Shown: one piece after another, positions 33,697 through 40,345 of the stretch | How the letters are laid out: each line of letters opens with the position of its first letter | Numbering within the stretch: the stretch's first letter is position 1 | Source of the DNA: Candidatus Saccharicenans sp. | Lineage (GTDB): Bacteria > Acidobacteriota > Aminicenantia > Aminicenantales > Saccharicenantaceae | NCBI GenBank assembly: GCA_017992175.1 | Contig: JAGOPD010000003.1 | Span: 71,811-112,155, forward strand | Direction: 5' to 3' | Length of the DNA stretch: 40,345 nt | Program-made: the position numbers and the translations under genes | The notes under the pieces: model-generated | Told to the model about the DNA's origin: nothing | Seen by the model: only the letters and a program-made list of their open reading frames with translations | Database searches by the model: none

Positions 33697-35487
33697 TTAT
33701 TTAGTAGGTTTCAGGCCCAGCTCGGCCAACTGTTTTTCATCCACTTCCGAAGGCGAATCAGTCATCAAACAGAGGGCACTGGTCGTCTTGGGGAAAGGCA
33801 TGACTTCGCGGATTGAATCCAGCTGGCAGAGAAGCATGACCAGGCGGTCAAAGCCAATAGCGATTCCGCCGTGAGGTGGAGCTCCATAAGTCAGGGCTTC
33901 TAAGAAGAAACCAAATTTCTGTTTGGCCTGTTCTGGCGACAGTCCCAGAACTTTAAAAACCCTGGCTTGAATTTCAGGTTGATGAATTCTAATTGACCCG
34001 CCACCAATTTCGTAGCCGTTAAGGACAAGATCATAAGCTAAGGATTTGACCCGCAGGGGTTCCGTCTCCAGATATTCCAGGCCGGCTGGATCGGGTGAGG
34101 TAAAAGGATGATGCATCGAAACAATTTTGTGTTCTTCTTCACTCCACTCAAAGAGGGGAAAGTCAGTTACCCAGGCAAAAGCCCGGCTGTTTTTGTTAAA
34201 TTGGCCGGCCTTTATTTTTTCCTGGATAAAATTGCTGCGGAACTCACCCAGAACCCTGACCGCGATTTCCCTCGGTGAAGCCACCAGCAAAACCAGGTCT
34301 CCCTCCTCAGCTCCCAGCCTGTCCTGGAGGGCTTGTAAATTACCCTGGGAAAGCTTCAAGGAAGATTTTGTGCCACCGGCAGCCTTTTTTATCCAGATCA
34401 AGCCAGGAGCCCCCAGCGCCTTAGCCCTCTCCTGCAGTCGGTCTAAGTGCGAGCGCGAAAGTTCTCCACCGTCTTTGACCACTAAAGCCTTCAGGACTCC
34501 GTTCTTTTCCAGGGCTGATTTAATCACCTCTGAATCGAGGCCTGGGCCGAGTTCAGTCAGATCTTCTATGGCCGCGGTCTCCCGTAAGTCTGGCTTATCA
34601 GAACCATAGCAGTCCATGGCCTCCTCATAGGTCAAACGGCGGAAAGGCCGGCTTATTTTTTCGCCGGTTAGGGCAAAGATTTTTTCCATTAACTCTTCTA
34701 TTAATTCAAAAATGTTTTCCGGCTCGATAAAACTCATTTCAATATCAATTTGAGTAAATTCCGGCTGACGGTCAGCTCGCAGGTCTTCATCTCTGAAACA
34801 TCTGACTATCTGAAAATAGCGGTCGAAACCAGCTATCATCAAAATTTGCTTGAAAAGCTGAGGTGATTGGGGCAGGGCATAGAATTTGCCAGAGTGAACC
34901 CGGCTGGGCACTAAATAATCTCTGGCCCCTTCCGGCGTGCTCTTGGTTAGAAAAGGGGTTTCAATTTCAAAGAAACCCTGCCCGCTCAGGTAATTTCTGG
35001 TCACCAGGGCGGCCTGGTGCCTCAACCTGAGGTTTTTTTGCATGGCTGGACGCCTCAGGTCAAGATAGCGGTATTTAAGCCTCAAATCTTCAGCTGCCTG
35101 AGGGGGATCAGAGATAACAAAAGGCGGAGTAACCGAAGCATTGAGAATCTTAAGGCCACTGATCTCGACTTCAATTTCACCGGTTGGCATCTGCTGATTG
35201 ATGGCCGATGGTTCCCGCAGTTTCACCTGGCCTTCGACTTCGATGACATATTCACTCCGCAGTTTTCTGGCTTCATCCAGAATCTCCGGCTGGCTGCTTC
35301 TGGCTACCAGTTGGACAGTCCCTGCTCTGTCTCTTAAATCCACAAAAACCAGGCTGCCCAGGTCACGAACTCTCTGGACCCAGCCTTTTAAGATGACTTT
35401 CTGGCCGGCATCCTTAGCCTGAAGCTCTCCAGCGTAACCAGTTCTGGCCCCCGCCCGTAATCTATTATTTTTCAGGTCACTTTCCAT
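33697..35487 (-). CDS. aspS: Aspartate-tRNA ligase
   Basis: A class IIb synthetase of 596 residues. The anticodon-binding OB domain comes first (VILKGWVQRVRDLGSLVFVDLRDRAGTVQLV; about 30-60), then motif 1 (..GFFEIETPFLTKSTPEGARDYLVPSR), motif 2 (VRCFRDEDLRADRQPEFTQIDIEMSF), the bacterial GAD insertion (about 290-425) and motif 3 (GAPPHGGIAIGFDRLVMLL). RDLGS in the OB domain, rather than the RDHGG of non-discriminating enzymes, suggests it charges only tRNA-Asp; that is inference. The start overlaps the hisS ribosomal exit: AAGGA at the end of hisS serves as its ribosome binding site, 3 nt between genes. Confidence 0.96.
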   Translation of the reverse strand: MESDLKNNRLRAGARTGYAGELQAKDAGQKVILKGWVQRVRDLGSLVFVDLRDRAGTVQLVARSSQPEILDEARKLRSEYVIEVEGQVKLREPSAINQQMPTGEIEVEISGLKILNASVTPPFVISDPPQAAEDLRLKYRYLDLRRPAMQKNLRLRHQAALVTRNYLSGQGFFEIETPFLTKSTPEGARDYLVPSRVHSGKFYALPQSPQLFKQILMIAGFDRYFQIVRCFRDEDLRADRQPEFTQIDIEMSFIEPENIFELIEELMEKIFALTGEKISRPFRRLTYEEAMDCYGSDKPDLRETAAIEDLTELGPGLDSEVIKSALEKNGVLKALVVKDGGELSRSHLDRLQERAKALGAPGLIWIKKAAGGTKSSLKLSQGNLQALQDRLGAEEGDLVLLVASPREIAVRVLGEFRSNFIQEKIKAGQFNKNSRAFAWVTDFPLFEWSEEEHKIVSMHHPFTSPDPAGLEYLETEPLRVKSLAYDLVLNGYEIGGGSIRIHQPEIQARVFKVLGLSPEQAKQKFGFFLEALTYGAPPHGGIAIGFDRLVMLLCQLDSIREVMPFPKTTSALCLMTDSPSEVDEKQLAELGLKPTK

Positions 35488-35490
35488 TTG

Positions 35491-36786
35491 TTATTCCTTC
35501 ACCTGGCTGCTTTTCCCTGTCAGTCCCTTATCAAGCATAATCCGGGCCAGCTCTTCCAGGCTGCCCTTATATTGCCTGGATTCAAGCATATCCTTGAGCT
35601 GATACTGGCCCGAAGCCAGTTCGTCTTCTCCAATGATGACTGTCCAGGCTGCCCCGATTTTATTGGCCCGGCTGAAATGCGACTTCAGACTGCGCTCCTT
35701 GAATTCCAGCAAGCAGGGAATCCCGCAAGAACGGAAATACTCAGCAGCTAACAGACTGGCCTGCCTGGCCTGCTGGCCGCTATAGGCAAAGTAAGCGAAA
35801 CTCTGAGCGGCAACTTTTATTTTTGAAACCAGCAGCAGCCTTTCCAGGCCAATGGCCAGACCGGTTCCGCAGAGATCAGGCCCGCCGAATTCCTTGACCA
35901 TTTCGTCATAACGGCCGCCGCCGCCAATGGCATTCTGCGCCCCCAGATTTTCTACCACCAGTTCAAAGGTGGTTTTGGTGTAATAATCAAGGCCACGCAC
36001 CAGCCTGGGCTCTATCCTGTAGGGCAGGTGGTAGAGGTCGAGATAGCTCAAGAATTGCCTGAAATGTTCCCGGCAATCCTCACAGAGAAAATCGTTAATC
36101 AGAGGGAAAGTCTGGGCGGCCGCCTGACAGCTTTCCAATTTGCAATCAAAGATCCGCAAGGGATTGATCTCTGCTTTCCTCTGGCAATCGGGGCAGAGCT
36201 TATCCTTCACCTTGTCGGCTGCTTCCCTCAGCGCCTGCCCGTAGGCTGGCCGGCACCTTGGGCAGCCAACCGAATTGACCAGGGTCGTCACTCCTTCGAC
36301 CTTAACTGCCTGCAGAAAGCGATGGGCCATCTCTATAATTTCGGCGTCAATAGCCGGGTCTGGTTCGCCAAATACTTCAACATCTATCTGGTGGAACTGG
36401 CGGTAGCGTCCTTTCTGAGGCCGGTCATAGCGAAACATTGGACCGGTATAATAAAAACGGAGAGGCTGGGGCTGAAGGTCCAACCGGTGCTCAATAATGG
36501 CTCTGACCACCGAAGGAGTATATTCCGGCCGGAGCGTGACCGACCGCCCGCCTTTATCGGTAAAAGTATACATCTCTTTGGTCACGATATCCGAAGAGGC
36601 TCCAGTGCCCCTTTCAAAGAGCTCAGTTGGTTCGATGACCGGAGCCCTCAACTCCCGGAAGCCATAAAGCTCAAAGATTTGCCGGGCAGTGGTTTCCACC
36701 ACCTGCCACAATCTGGCTTCTTCTGGGAGGATGTCCCTGGTGCCTTTAATAGAGGAAACTGTCCGCTGATTTTGCTCGCTGCTCAT
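35491..36786 (-). CDS. hisS: Histidine-tRNA ligase
   Basis: A class II synthetase of 431 residues with IKGTRDILPEEARLWQ at the N-terminus, motif 1 (YGFRELRAPVIEPTELFERG), motif 2 (LRPEYTPSVVRAIIEH and FYYTGPMFRYDRPQKGRYRQFHQIDVEVFG), the HisA and HisB boxes (RGLDYYTKTTFE, GGGGRYDEMVKEFGG) and motif 3 (GLAIGLERLLL). The C-terminal anticodon domain starts near 335. The mid-domain holds paired CxxC motifs (CPRCRPAYG...CPDCQRK) that could bind zinc, as in many bacterial HisRS. It lies between accA (105-bp gap) and aspS (3 bp). Confidence 0.96.
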   Translation of the reverse strand: MSSEQNQRTVSSIKGTRDILPEEARLWQVVETTARQIFELYGFRELRAPVIEPTELFERGTGASSDIVTKEMYTFTDKGGRSVTLRPEYTPSVVRAIIEHRLDLQPQPLRFYYTGPMFRYDRPQKGRYRQFHQIDVEVFGEPDPAIDAEIIEMAHRFLQAVKVEGVTTLVNSVGCPRCRPAYGQALREAADKVKDKLCPDCQRKAEINPLRIFDCKLESCQAAAQTFPLINDFLCEDCREHFRQFLSYLDLYHLPYRIEPRLVRGLDYYTKTTFELVVENLGAQNAIGGGGRYDEMVKEFGGPDLCGTGLAIGLERLLLVSKIKVAAQSFAYFAYSGQQARQASLLAAEYFRSCGIPCLLEFKERSLKSHFSRANKIGAAWTVIIGEDELASGQYQLKDMLESRQYKGSLEELARIMLDKGLTGKSSQVKE

Positions 36787-36891
36787 GTTATTCTAACCTT
36801 ACTCTTCACCCTTCCCGGTAATTCCTGGCAGTGCCAAAGCTTTGGCGATGATATTTTGCCTGCTGGCCGTCAGGTTTTTACTGACTATCTA

Positions 36892-37860
36892 TTAGGTCTT
36901 TCTGGTTTCAAAAATTCCCTGCCGTCTGATCTTGCGATAACGTTCCTCGAGGAGATCCGGTATGGTTTGCTGCTGGAGCTTCTTTAAAGTCAGATGGAGC
37001 TGCTTGTCCACATTCTTAAAGGTAGTCTCATAATCCATATGAGCGGCCCCAGGTGGCTCGGGAATGAGCTTATCAATAATACCCAGCTCAAAAAGTTTCT
37101 CAGCCCGCAATCCCAGATTCTCAGCTGCCTGCTCGACGGCGGTTGGTCCTTGATCTTTCCACAGGATAGCCGCGCACCCTTCGGGCGAAATAACAGAATA
37201 AAAAGCATATTCAAGCATCAATAAAGCATCGCCAAAGCCTATTCCCAAACCGCCGCCGCTTCCCCCTTCTCCGATGATAATGTTGATGATAGGAGTTTTA
37301 AGGCGGGAAATGGTTTTAAGGTTATAGGCGATAGCCTCAGCCTGTCCTCTTTCTTCAGCTCCAATTCCAGGGTAAGCGCCAGGAGTGTCAACAAAAGTGA
37401 TAACCGGAAAGCCGAAGTTTTCGGCCATCTCCATAATCCTTAGTGCCTTGCGGTAACCTTCAGGATTCGGCTGGGCAAAGTTTCGCTCAATCCTGGCTTT
37501 GGTGGTGCGGCCTTTCTGGTGGCCAATGATGGCTACGGTCTGACCTTTATAAAAAGCCAGTCCGGCCACAATGGCCGGGTCATCGGCAAACCGGCGGTCG
37601 CCATGGAATTCCATAAAGTCCTGGAACAGGGCATTAATATAATCCAGGGTGTAAGGCCGGCGCGGATGGCGGGCGATCTGGACAATATGAACAGCCGTTA
37701 ATTTGGGAACGATCTTTTCCCATTCTTTTTCCAGCTTGTCCCTTAAGGCAGCTATTTTTTCCTTCCGGTTTGAATCATCAGTGACTTCCAGGGCATCAAT
37801 CTGCTCCTTAATTGCTACCAGGGGCTTTTCCAGGGAATAAAAATCAAGTGTTTCTTTCAT
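36892..37860 (-). CDS. accA: Acetyl-CoA carboxylase carboxyltransferase subunit alpha
   Basis: It transfers the carboxyl group from carboxybiotin to acetyl-CoA together with AccD, which is not in the window. The roughly 322 residues match AccA closely: ETLDFYSLEKPLVAIKEQID, ARHPRRPYTLDYINALFQDFMEFHGDRRFADDPAIVAGLA, GHQKGRTTKARIERNFAQPNPEGYRKALRIMEMAENFGFPVITFVDTPGAYPG and IIGEGGSGGGLGIGFGDALLMLEYAFYSVISPEGCAAILWK (anchors GAYPG and SPEGCAAILWK). I prefer the ATG at 37860: it aligns with the E. coli start and has GAGAAG upstream, whereas the ATG at 37881 falls inside a probable extended -10. Confidence 0.95.
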   Translation of the reverse strand: MKETLDFYSLEKPLVAIKEQIDALEVTDDSNRKEKIAALRDKLEKEWEKIVPKLTAVHIVQIARHPRRPYTLDYINALFQDFMEFHGDRRFADDPAIVAGLAFYKGQTVAIIGHQKGRTTKARIERNFAQPNPEGYRKALRIMEMAENFGFPVITFVDTPGAYPGIGAEERGQAEAIAYNLKTISRLKTPIINIIIGEGGSGGGLGIGFGDALLMLEYAFYSVISPEGCAAILWKDQGPTAVEQAAENLGLRAEKLFELGIIDKLIPEPPGAAHMDYETTFKNVDKQLHLTLKKLQQQTIPDLLEERYRKIRRQGIFETRKT

Positions 37861-37879
37861 CACTTCTCTCTTCTCCGCC

Positions 37880-37888
37880 ATTTTATCA
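37880..37888 (-). promoter_or_regulatory. Possible extended -10 promoter for accA
   Basis: TGATAAAAT on the minus strand is an extended -10 (TGnTAAAAT) with no convincing -35. A start near 37873 would leave a short leader with GGAGAAG before the ATG at 37860. It would let accA-hisS-aspS be expressed apart from gltX-rlmB. Confidence 0.35.
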
Positions 37889-37992
37889 GAAAACAGCAGC
37901 TGAGGGTATTCTAAAAATTAGCCTCTTTGGCTGTCAAGTGCCAGCCGGCTGTTCTGCCAGGAGCCTGATCAATGTTTAAAAAGATGAGGAAT

Positions 37993-38733
37993 TTACCCCT
38001 TCCGATTTTTAAGCTGGCGCTGGCGGACAACCTCATAGAAAAAGACAGCCGCGGCCGCCCCGACATTAAGACTTTTGACCTGACCCAGCATCGGCAAAGA
38101 CAGCAGGGTATCACATTTTTTTCTGATATTTACCCTGAGGCCTGAGCCCTCCGAACCAAGGACAATGGCTACCGGCAGGGTAAAGTCGAATTCAAACCAT
38201 TTAGACTGGCCTTCACCGGCGGCCCCTACCACCCAGATACCCTGTTCCTTTAACCAGTCAATAGCCCGGGACAGATTGGTCACCCTGGCGACTTTCAGAT
38301 GATGAATCGCTCCGGCTGAAACTGAAGCTACGGCTGAAGTTAAACCAGCTGAATGCCGCTCCTGAAGAATAAGACCAGTAGCTCCTGCTCCTTCAGCGCT
38401 GCGGACAATGGCTCCGATGTTTTGCGGGTCCTCCACTCCATCCAGGATGACGAGAAAGGCCGGCTGTCCTTCTACCACCAGATCCTCGAGCCTGAGATAT
38501 TCCTTTTCAGCGATAAAGGCCACTGCCCCCTGGTGGTGAGGGCAAAGACTATCCAGACGCTGCCGCGGAGCATAAACAACTGGAATATGATTTTCCCGGG
38601 CCAGATGGATCACTTCAGCTAACTCGTAATGCCCCCTCTCTTCCTGGACAAAAAGCTTATTGACCCGGTTGGGCGAGCCGTGCAGAAATTCAATAATGGC
38701 CTTAAGCCGGCCGAGTCGGTCTTCCTGGCTCAT
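37993..38733 (-). CDS. rlmB: SpoU-family 23S rRNA (guanosine-2'-O)-methyltransferase, RlmB type
   Basis: 246 residues with an N-terminal substrate-binding domain of L30e-like type (about 1-75; KLFVQEERGHYELAEVIHLARENHIPVVYA) and a C-terminal knotted SPOUT domain. The three SpoU motifs are seen: LDGVEDPQNIGAIVRSAEGAGA (motif 1), IVLGSEGSGLR (motif 2) and LPMLGQVKSLNVGAAAAVFFYEVVRQR (motif 3, with the SLNVxxAxxxxxYE end). RlmB methylates G2251 in E. coli numbering; a TrmH or RlmB-like paralogue cannot be excluded. The start overlaps the gltX stop by 4 nt, and a 110-bp gap to accA follows. Confidence 0.88.
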   Translation of the reverse strand: MSQEDRLGRLKAIIEFLHGSPNRVNKLFVQEERGHYELAEVIHLARENHIPVVYAPRQRLDSLCPHHQGAVAFIAEKEYLRLEDLVVEGQPAFLVILDGVEDPQNIGAIVRSAEGAGATGLILQERHSAGLTSAVASVSAGAIHHLKVARVTNLSRAIDWLKEQGIWVVGAAGEGQSKWFEFDFTLPVAIVLGSEGSGLRVNIRKKCDTLLSLPMLGQVKSLNVGAAAAVFFYEVVRQRQLKNRKG

Positions 38734-40253
38734 GCTGGTTGTCTCTCCGGCTCTAAATTCATCAGCCTGGCAAATTCTCTAATTCTCTGGAGACAGCTTT
38801 TTACCGGACGGGGAAAATTCAATTTAGCCCCGGCCTCAATAAGTGGAATAAACTTATCGAGTTCCAGCCCGGAGGCCCTGGCCGTCAACATGACCCGCAG
38901 GGGATGATATAATTCTTTGCCCTTAATCCCGGTTTCTTTTTTTATCTCTCCGGTAATTCTGGCAAACAGCTCATAGTTGAACTCGGTCAGCCCGGCTGTT
39001 TTTTCCACCAGAGCTTTGAGCACTTTCCGGGCGGAATCTGAGCTGATGATAGCGGCTGCTTCTTCCTCCAGAGATTCCGGCTGGAAATCGAAAATCAGGG
39101 AAAATTTTTGAGGGAGTTCAGAAAATTTGTTGCTGCCTTCGAGCAGCAGATCCACGGCTGTCGTCAACCACCCCTTCTCGGCTGCCGGCAATTCTTTTCC
39201 AACCAGCCCCGCCTCCTGTAAATAAGGCAAAGAGAGCTCCAGCTTTTTTTCAGGCGGCAGGAGTTTAATATGCTGACGATTTAACCAGTAAAGCTTTTCA
39301 TAATCGAAAATGGCAGCTGATCTGTTGACCCGGCTGAGATCAAAGAGCTTAATCAGCTCTTCTAAGGTCAGGACCTCTTTACCTTCCGGCGGCGACCAGC
39401 CAAGAAAAGACAGGTAATTGCAGAGAGCCTGGGGCAAAACTCCTTCCCGGCGGAACTGATCAACCGAGGTCGCCCCATGTCTTTTACTCAATCTGGTATT
39501 GTCCTGGCCCATGACCATGGATAGATGAGCAAAAACCGGTGGTTGCCAGCCGAAAGCCTGGTAAAGAAGAAGCTGGCGGGGGGTGTTGGAAATATGGTCT
39601 TCTCCGCGGATGACATGGGTTATCTGCATCAGAGCATCATCAATAACAACCGAAAAATTATAGGCCGGCATACCATTAGATCTGACAATGATCGGGTCGC
39701 CAATAAGCTTGAGGTCAAACTCCACCTCTCCCCTCACCAGATCATTGAATCTGACCAGACCTCGATCAGGGACTTTGAGCCTGATAGCCGCCTTTTCGCC
39801 AGCCTCGAGCCGGCCCAGAGCTTCCTGGAGGGAGATGTTCCGGCAGCGGCCGCTATAGACAGGCGAGCGTCCTTCCGCCAGGGCCTTCTTTCTTTCTTTT
39901 TCCAGTTCCTCCTCGGGGCAAAAACAATAATAGGCCTGGCCTCTCTCCAGAAGTTCTGTAGCATATTGATGATAAAGCTCAAGCCTTTCTGACTGACGGT
40001 ATGGTCCGAACTTCCCGCCAGTGTCTGGCCCCTCGTCCCAGTCGAGACCGAGCCAGCGGAGGTCCTCAAGAAGGTTTCTCTCAAACTCTTCTGTTGAACG
40101 TTCGAGGTCAGTGTCTTCAACTCTCAGGACAAAAACCCCGTCTTTTTGCCTGGCCAGGAGCCAGTTAAACAGGGCTGTCCTGGCATTGCCGACGTGTATA
40201 AAACCTGTCGGGCTGGGGGCAAACCGGACTCTTATGGCTTCTGTTTTTTCCAT
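38730..40253 (-). CDS. gltX: Glutamate-tRNA ligase
   Basis: A class Ib synthetase of 507 residues that charges tRNA-Glu. VRFAPSPTGFIHVGNARTALFNWLLAR holds the HIGH-like motif (HVGN, residues 19-22) and NTRLSKRHGATSVDQF the KMSKS-like motif (LSKRHG). DLVRGEVEFDLKLIGDPIIVRSNGMPAYNFSVVIDDALMQITHVIRGEDHISNTPRQLLLYQAFG is the classic GluRS core (anchors RGEDH, PAYNF). CYCFCPEEELE-type cysteines (YYCFCPEE) mark the zinc-domain position, although the full four-ligand set is not seen. The C-terminal anticodon cage begins near 330. It heads the operon, and the ATG is only 6 nt past a -10 box with no Shine-Dalgarno. Confidence 0.95.
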   Translation of the reverse strand: MEKTEAIRVRFAPSPTGFIHVGNARTALFNWLLARQKDGVFVLRVEDTDLERSTEEFERNLLEDLRWLGLDWDEGPDTGGKFGPYRQSERLELYHQYATELLERGQAYYCFCPEEELEKERKKALAEGRSPVYSGRCRNISLQEALGRLEAGEKAAIRLKVPDRGLVRFNDLVRGEVEFDLKLIGDPIIVRSNGMPAYNFSVVIDDALMQITHVIRGEDHISNTPRQLLLYQAFGWQPPVFAHLSMVMGQDNTRLSKRHGATSVDQFRREGVLPQALCNYLSFLGWSPPEGKEVLTLEELIKLFDLSRVNRSAAIFDYEKLYWLNRQHIKLLPPEKKLELSLPYLQEAGLVGKELPAAEKGWLTTAVDLLLEGSNKFSELPQKFSLIFDFQPESLEEEAAAIISSDSARKVLKALVEKTAGLTEFNYELFARITGEIKKETGIKGKELYHPLRVMLTARASGLELDKFIPLIEAGAKLNFPRPVKSCLQRIREFARLMNLEPERQPA

Positions 40254-40259
40254 AGGCTA

Positions 40260-40288
40260 AGGATAATGTGCCCGGGTCGAAAAATCAA
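40260..40288 (-). promoter_or_regulatory. gltX promoter, predicted leaderless start
   Basis: On the minus strand TTGATT (40288-40283), a 17-bp spacer and TATCCT (40265-40260), followed by six nt (TAGCCT) and the gltX ATG at 40253. Each box matches the consensus at four of six positions. Confidence 0.5.
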
Positions 40289-40345
40289 GTTAGATGGCCG
40301 GCCGGAGTCCAGGCGGGAAGAGTCAGGCTGGCCAGCTCAAAGCTT

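Noticed and set aside
36869-36885. Terminator after accA (GTCAG/CTGAC hairpin)
   Set aside because: A five-bp stem without a following T-run on the minus strand.
36028-36987. A 319-codon open frame on the + strand, antisense to hisS and the accA end
   Set aside because: It runs opposite to two unmistakable conserved genes, has no recognisable domain, and its length is explained by the codon bias of the opposite strand.

Overview
The window reads as a chromosomal segment of a Gram-negative (diderm) bacterium. It carries two tripartite efflux systems with TolC-type outer-membrane factors, a YidC with a large periplasmic domain, and MnmE/MnmG, SmpB and PdxA of ordinary bacterial type. I see no phage, transposase, CRISPR array, rRNA or tRNA. 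CarD, a bactofilin, an Hfq-like Sm protein and secreted M16 peptidase pairs would fit an Acidobacteriota/Aminicenantes-like lineage, but that placement is inference and weakly held.

Layout. (1) 1-5787, + strand: the end of a membrane protein gene, a Spy/CpxP-like periplasmic protein, then a MacA adaptor, a split MacB (separate ATPase and permease) and a TolC-family protein, closed by a strong terminator. (2) 5763-11643, - strand: a heavy-metal RND operon of CusA/CzcA type with adaptor, outer-membrane factor and a small His/Cys-rich membrane protein as first gene. It is driven by a near-consensus promoter whose spacer holds an inverted repeat. (3) 11768-13107, +: a small Hfq-like Sm-fold protein translationally coupled to pdxA. 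(4) 13139-15385, -: carD, a CorC/HlyC-type CBS protein and smpB. (5) 15465-23926, +: the classical origin-proximal cluster rpmH-rnpA-yidD-yidC-khpB-mnmE-mnmG-parA-parB-bactofilin. A perfect 16-bp parS lies inside the 3' end of mnmG. dnaA and rsmG, common neighbours of this cluster, are absent. (6) 23927-24481: the longest gene-free stretch, AT-rich then GC-rich, with a candidate structured RNA upstream of the pyrG promoter. (7) 24482-28827, +: pyrG, then phosphomannomutase and mannose-1-phosphate guanylyltransferase (GDP-mannose supply). (8) 28859-30250, -: an amino-acid permease. (9) 30467-33433, +: two exported M16 peptidase-fold proteins, the first with an intact HxxEH site and the second without it. 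(10) 33697-40288, -: gltX-rlmB-accA-hisS-aspS, a translation and fatty-acid synthesis cluster.

The most interesting signals are regulatory. Four operon heads (cus operon, carD, mnmE, gltX) have a -35/17 bp/-10 promoter whose -10 ends only 6-7 nt before the start codon, with no Shine-Dalgarno sequence, which predicts leaderless mRNAs. Operon-internal genes mostly have clear GGAG-type ribosome binding sites. The other notable items are the parS hidden in the mnmG coding sequence, the promoter-embedded dyad of the metal operon with its uncharacterised His/Cys-rich first gene, the Hfq-like protein, and the mutually exclusive RNA helices upstream of pyrG.
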